The notes beneath the pieces are model-generated. The model was not told the origin of the DNA. It did no database searches and saw nothing but the letters and a program-made list of their open reading frames with translations. A DNA stretch of 64,000 bases from Lasiosphaeria ovina. Lineage: Eukaryota > Ascomycota > Sordariomycetes > Sordariales > Lasiosphaeriaceae. Positions 61,168-64,000 of the stretch are shown in pieces (within the stretch, counting starts at the first letter, position 1; every line of letters begins with the position of its first letter). The stretch is taken from positions 2,800,001-2,864,000 of the forward strand of contig JAULSN010000004.1 of the NCBI GenBank assembly GCA_033439765.1. Reading direction: 5' to 3'. Position numbers and translations under genes: made by a program.

Positions 61168-61229
61168 TGGCATCCCAGAACATGGCATCCCAGTACATGT
61201 CATCCCAGTGTACTTGGCATCCTAGTACA
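61168..61229. repeat. 15-bp minisatellite, about four units
   Basis: Units close to TGGCATCCCAGTACA follow one another with small changes (one is 17 bp long). Partial units continue on both sides (GGTACATGG words at 61110-61140 and TGGTATC at 61230). Confidence 0.75.
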
Positions 61230-61654
61230 TGGTATCTCCTCCCCAGTGGAGGTGTTCCCTCCCAAACTATCTACGTAATCGTCTGGGTGTCTACCTCACA
61301 TTTTCAGCATGCATTGAGGGCAGCCCGTGCCCGCTGCAGCAAAGACAATAATCTGAGAGTAAATGACCGGATGGAGGGGTTTTTCCCAAACACCAAGTAC
61401 ACGACATACCATACCCCACCCCCCACCCGATCACCCTGGCACCCGATCGCCCCTTTTACACCAAAACACTACATCTTTGAACAACAGCTACGTAGTCAAT
61501 TGTGAAGCTATTCACAAGCCGTTGACAGATTTAGTTAGCCGTATCCATTTAAATTAAGCTCAATATGGATTTGTCAGCCCACAAACCCTACAAATTTATC
61601 CCGCTCGTTGCAAATTGATTGCAACTTAGCTTCCTTGTATTCCCTTATCCCTAA

Positions 61655-62258
61655 GTATTATAAACCGCTCGACTGTGTGAGTCAAGGTTCGTATCGTGTA
61701 ACGGCACTATGGGTCTGGAGGGTAGGTAGTTGTGAAGAATGAACAAAGGGCAAGCTCCTATTGTACGGGTAATATAGTCAAACTAGGTTTGCCACTCAAA
61801 GTATATAAGTATTGTTAAAGTATGGCTAGTTACCAGGGTTATAGGGTCCTGTGTTACGAATCCCTGAAGAATGCACGATAGTGGGGCATACTCTTTTTGG
61901 TGTTGACCAATCAGGAGTGTCCCAGAGTCCCGAGCAGTTTCCTCGGGGCTCCGGGACAAGGAGCGAGCGGCCGAAGCCCGGCTTCGGGCCCTCGGGACTA
62001 AGGGACACCATTGATTGGTTCCCTTAGATGGATATATAATGACCGTAGCCACGGTCTTAGATAGAGCTTGCTTGGTTCCTCAAGTAAGTAATACATATTC
62101 TCTATACTCATACATCTTGAGTGGCAAACCCAGTTTGACTATATTACCCGTATAATAGGAGCTTGCCCTTTGTTCATTCTTCATACCTATTCTTCAGACC
62201 CCTAGTGCCTATATACGATACGAACCTTGACCTACATAGTCGAGCGGTTTGTAATATC
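61655..62258. mobile_element. Foldback / MITE-like element with about 145-bp inverted arms
   Basis: Arms 61655-61799 and 62117-62258 are inverted copies of each other, about 90% alike by eye (shared blocks include AAGAATGAACAAAGGGCAAG and AATATAGTCAAAC). The 317-bp centre has a TATATAAT box and GC-rich palindromes (around 61930-62000) but no coding frame. The centre could itself be a solo LTR (61852-62114, TGTTACG...ATACA) inserted into the element, since similar words TCCTG and TCTTG flank it. I did not find a clear target duplication for the whole element. Confidence 0.75.
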
Positions 62259-62300
62259 CTGAAGTACAGGGCACTATAGTGGCTGTATTGGAGTTGTGAG

Positions 62301-62606
62301 TGTTGTGGCCGTTATGTGGGTGCTGAGGGCGCTATACCTAGATTGTTTACTTTGCCCCACAGCACCTTCTCGAAACCCCTATACGACTTGGCATACGTAA
62401 GACAAGCCCACTAGAAGACTATAGAATACAGAGCCGTCTACGGAGCCTGTGGGTCTCTAGAACCTTCTAGAGAGCCCACCTTAGGTCTATATAGACCTGT
62501 CCTTTCCCTTAGATAGATTTCCTTCTAAGTAAGCATTGCACTCACCACTCTTTGTACTATACTTCTTCTATAATACAACTCCTCTTCGTCTTCTTCAGTA
62601 CCCACA
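62301..62606 (+). repeat. Possible LTR (solo or 5' end of a truncated retroelement)
   Basis: The block starts TGTTGTGG and ends ACCCACA. It contains a palindrome (about 62449-62476), the TATA-like CTATATAG inside AGGTCTATATAGACCT (62483-62498) and a pyrimidine-rich end. It is followed by GTTGGTCCCGAAGACC, which resembles a primer-site region. No second LTR, target duplication or coding region is visible, so the call is tentative. Confidence 0.35.
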
Positions 62607-63492
62607 GTTGGTCCCGAAGACCCTGACTGCAGGGCAGAGTCCCTTACAGCCTACGAGGTAGACTGCTGAGCAGAGTCCTCACAGTCTGAGTAGCAGGCCT
62701 GTAGCAGAGTTCTACAGACCTGTAGTCAGTCAGCCTGCTTCCCTCAGTGCCTTGCAGAAGCACTGTTGTATCGGACCGTAGGGCACAGCTCCCTACAGTC
62801 TACCCTGCACTTGATCGACCTACCCTGCACTTGGTTCCCGGCACACGCTACACGCCTTGCTTCCGCTACGCCTACTGCCCTGCGCACCCTATATAGGTGC
62901 TGAGTTCAGGCCTATATAGGCACGCAGTTCAACATGTAATTATTTCAAAAAGCTTATAAAAATATTTAAGGTTTATAATTATAAGCTTAAAGAGAATAAG
63001 CTATAACGGCCGTAACGGTTTTAACGGTTATTTAGCGGTTTTGGATTTTCTTCTTAGCCTCGCTTTTTCTTTATTTCTTACATATCCGTTAATCGTCTGG
63101 TTATCGTCGACTACGGTCGTAAGCGTAGGTAATTCTTAAAAGGCCTGAAGGGTCTCGAGTTAATCGTTAGGTCGTAAAAGCGTAGCCTCAGGGCTTTACG
63201 TACGTATTGATTAACGTAAATAAGACCTCGCGGGACTTAAAGAGGCCCTCAGGAGGGAGGCAGTCGTCTAGGAAGTTGGCTATTTTGCTAATTTGGTATT
63301 TTTCATAGTGAATTTGGTATGAACTGCGTTGGAGGGGTCGCGCTACGTTAGATGCATTTTTGTGGTTTATATAAGCGATTTTGGTCTTATATAAGCGCAC
63401 GCACGCGTGCACCTAGTGGGAGCCGACCTGTGCGCCTAGTGGGAGCCTAGGGATTCCCTACCTTTGATTACGTATACTGTTGTACTGCTACA
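62607..63492. other. Leader-like and AT-rich sequence before the pogo transposase
   Basis: 62620-62800 consists of short repeated CAGAGT and CTACAG words, as in retroelement leaders. 62950-62988 is very AT-rich with 10-bp inverted arms (AAGCTTATAA) that may mark a transposon boundary. Before the transposase there are two direct repeats: TTATATAAGCG (about 63367 and 63388) and a 17-bp unit ending CCTAGTGGGAGCC (63408-63424 and 63431-63447). They are probably subterminal repeats or promoter elements of the DNA transposon. Confidence 0.45.
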
Positions 63493-64000
63493 ATGCCTAC
63501 CTATACCGATGACAATATAGCGAATGCCTACCTAGACGTTACGGATAACAAGATTTGTATTCGCCAGGCTACTCAAAAGAACGGCGTACCGTATACAACA
63601 TTAAATGACAGGCTCAAAGGCATCTCGGCCAAAGAAGAGAGCCTCCAATCTCAACGCAGGCTAACAGAGCCTCAAGAAAAGAGGCTCGTTGAGTGGATCA
63701 TGAGGCAGGAAGGCCTTGGCTATTCGCCTACATACTCGTAAGTTTCTAGCATTGCCGTAGCGCTCTGCAAAGAAGTAGAGAATCTAAAGCCTATTGGGAA
63801 AAACTGGATTATTGGCTTCAAAGCCCGGAATCCCGCCATTCGATCCAAAGTTGGCAAGAGAATGGAAGACAACGGACCTTTTAATGCCGTCAAAGCTTAC
63901 TATAGACGTGAACTAGCCAAGCTAGCTAGTTTAACTGACGCGGCACCAGTTGACAAGCTGAACCTCATTCGCTGCTACAAGGTAGCCAGGGAGGAAGGAT
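63493..64000 (+). pseudogene. Fot1/pogo-type transposase, 5' part, with in-frame stop
   Basis: From ATG 63493 the product starts with a Psq-type helix-turn-helix (TDDNIANAYLDVTDNKICIR, then YTTLNDRLKG), followed by a CENP-B/Tc5-type helix-turn-helix (LTEPQEKRLVEWIMRQEGLG, then IGKNWIIGFKARNPAIRSKVG). This is the DNA-binding half of pogo/Fot1/Pot2 transposases of the Tc1-mariner superfamily. A TAA at 63739-63741 interrupts it, and the same frame then continues with homologous sequence to the window end. Many relatives carry a polar residue, often Gln, at that point, so a CAA to TAA change is likely. The sequence around the stop resembles a splice donor (CGTAAGT), but the continuation leaves no room for an intron. 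The catalytic DDE domain lies beyond the window. Confidence 0.85.

Larger units (their letters stand above)
53821..61654. other. 7.8-kb gene-poor region right of the transporter
   Basis: No protein gene can be supported. The longest frames (55124-55678 minus, 55910-56455 plus) overlap frames on the other strand and have no recognised domain. The region contains a CTGCA pentanucleotide microsatellite (57392-57421), a compound hairpin (58542-58610) and a 15-bp minisatellite (61168-61229). Base composition varies: GC-rich from 55000 to 60500, then AT-rich towards the transposon cluster. Confidence 0.45.

Noticed and set aside
63739..63800. Possible intron at the TAA of the transposase (CGTAAGT donor-like word)
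   Set aside because: The frame continues directly after the stop with sequence that fits the transposase family, so removing it would delete conserved residues.

Overview
The window looks like nuclear DNA of a filamentous ascomycete (Pezizomycotina, most likely a Sordariomycete). Genes are mostly single copy and on both strands. Introns are short (about 50-130 bp) with GTRNGT-type donors and CTRAC-type branch points. The protein set is typical of such fungi: a glucosidase II alpha subunit, an Msy-type EF-hand mechanosensitive channel, one large m-AAA protease, a Bor1-type transporter and DUF6594 membrane proteins. I cannot name the species.

Layout. The left third (1-22 kb) is housekeeping chromosome: the 3' part of a PAF-acetylhydrolase-like lipase (+), a 1572-aa disordered WW-domain protein (-), an MscS channel with an EF-hand (+), a secreted peptidase-G1 (eqolisin)-like protein (-), glucosidase II alpha (-), an eight-exon nucleoside diphosphate kinase (+) and a mitochondrial DUF1279 protein (+). 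From 22 to 47 kb the DNA is gene-poor. It holds one complete Ty1/copia retrotransposon (24353-30476, identical 246-bp LTRs, 5-bp target duplication, pol interrupted only by stop codons) and two related five-exon DUF6594 genes (35694-36872 and 42346-43654). From 47 to 54 kb there are two well-supported genes, the m-AAA protease and the Bor1-like transporter. From 54 kb to the end I see no convincing host gene. That stretch ends in a transposon cluster: a foldback element with about 145-bp inverted arms around an LTR-like core, a further LTR-like block, and the 5' end of a decayed Fot1/pogo-type transposase that runs off the window.

The genes do not form a pathway or an obvious secondary-metabolite cluster. 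Four gene products act in cell membranes or the secretory route: the channel in ER or plasma membrane, glucosidase II in the ER lumen, the Bor1-like transporter probably in the plasma membrane, and the G1-like protein outside the cell. Two act in mitochondria (the m-AAA protease and the DUF1279 protein). The points most worth a second look are: (i) the G1-like protein appears to have lost both catalytic residues; (ii) the copia element has seven in-frame TAA/TAG codons, no frameshift and identical LTRs, with the stops at positions that read well as glutamine, and a similar stop occurs in the neighbouring pogo transposase; (iii) the DUF6594 pair shares intron phases; (iv) the foldback element at 61.7-62.3 kb.
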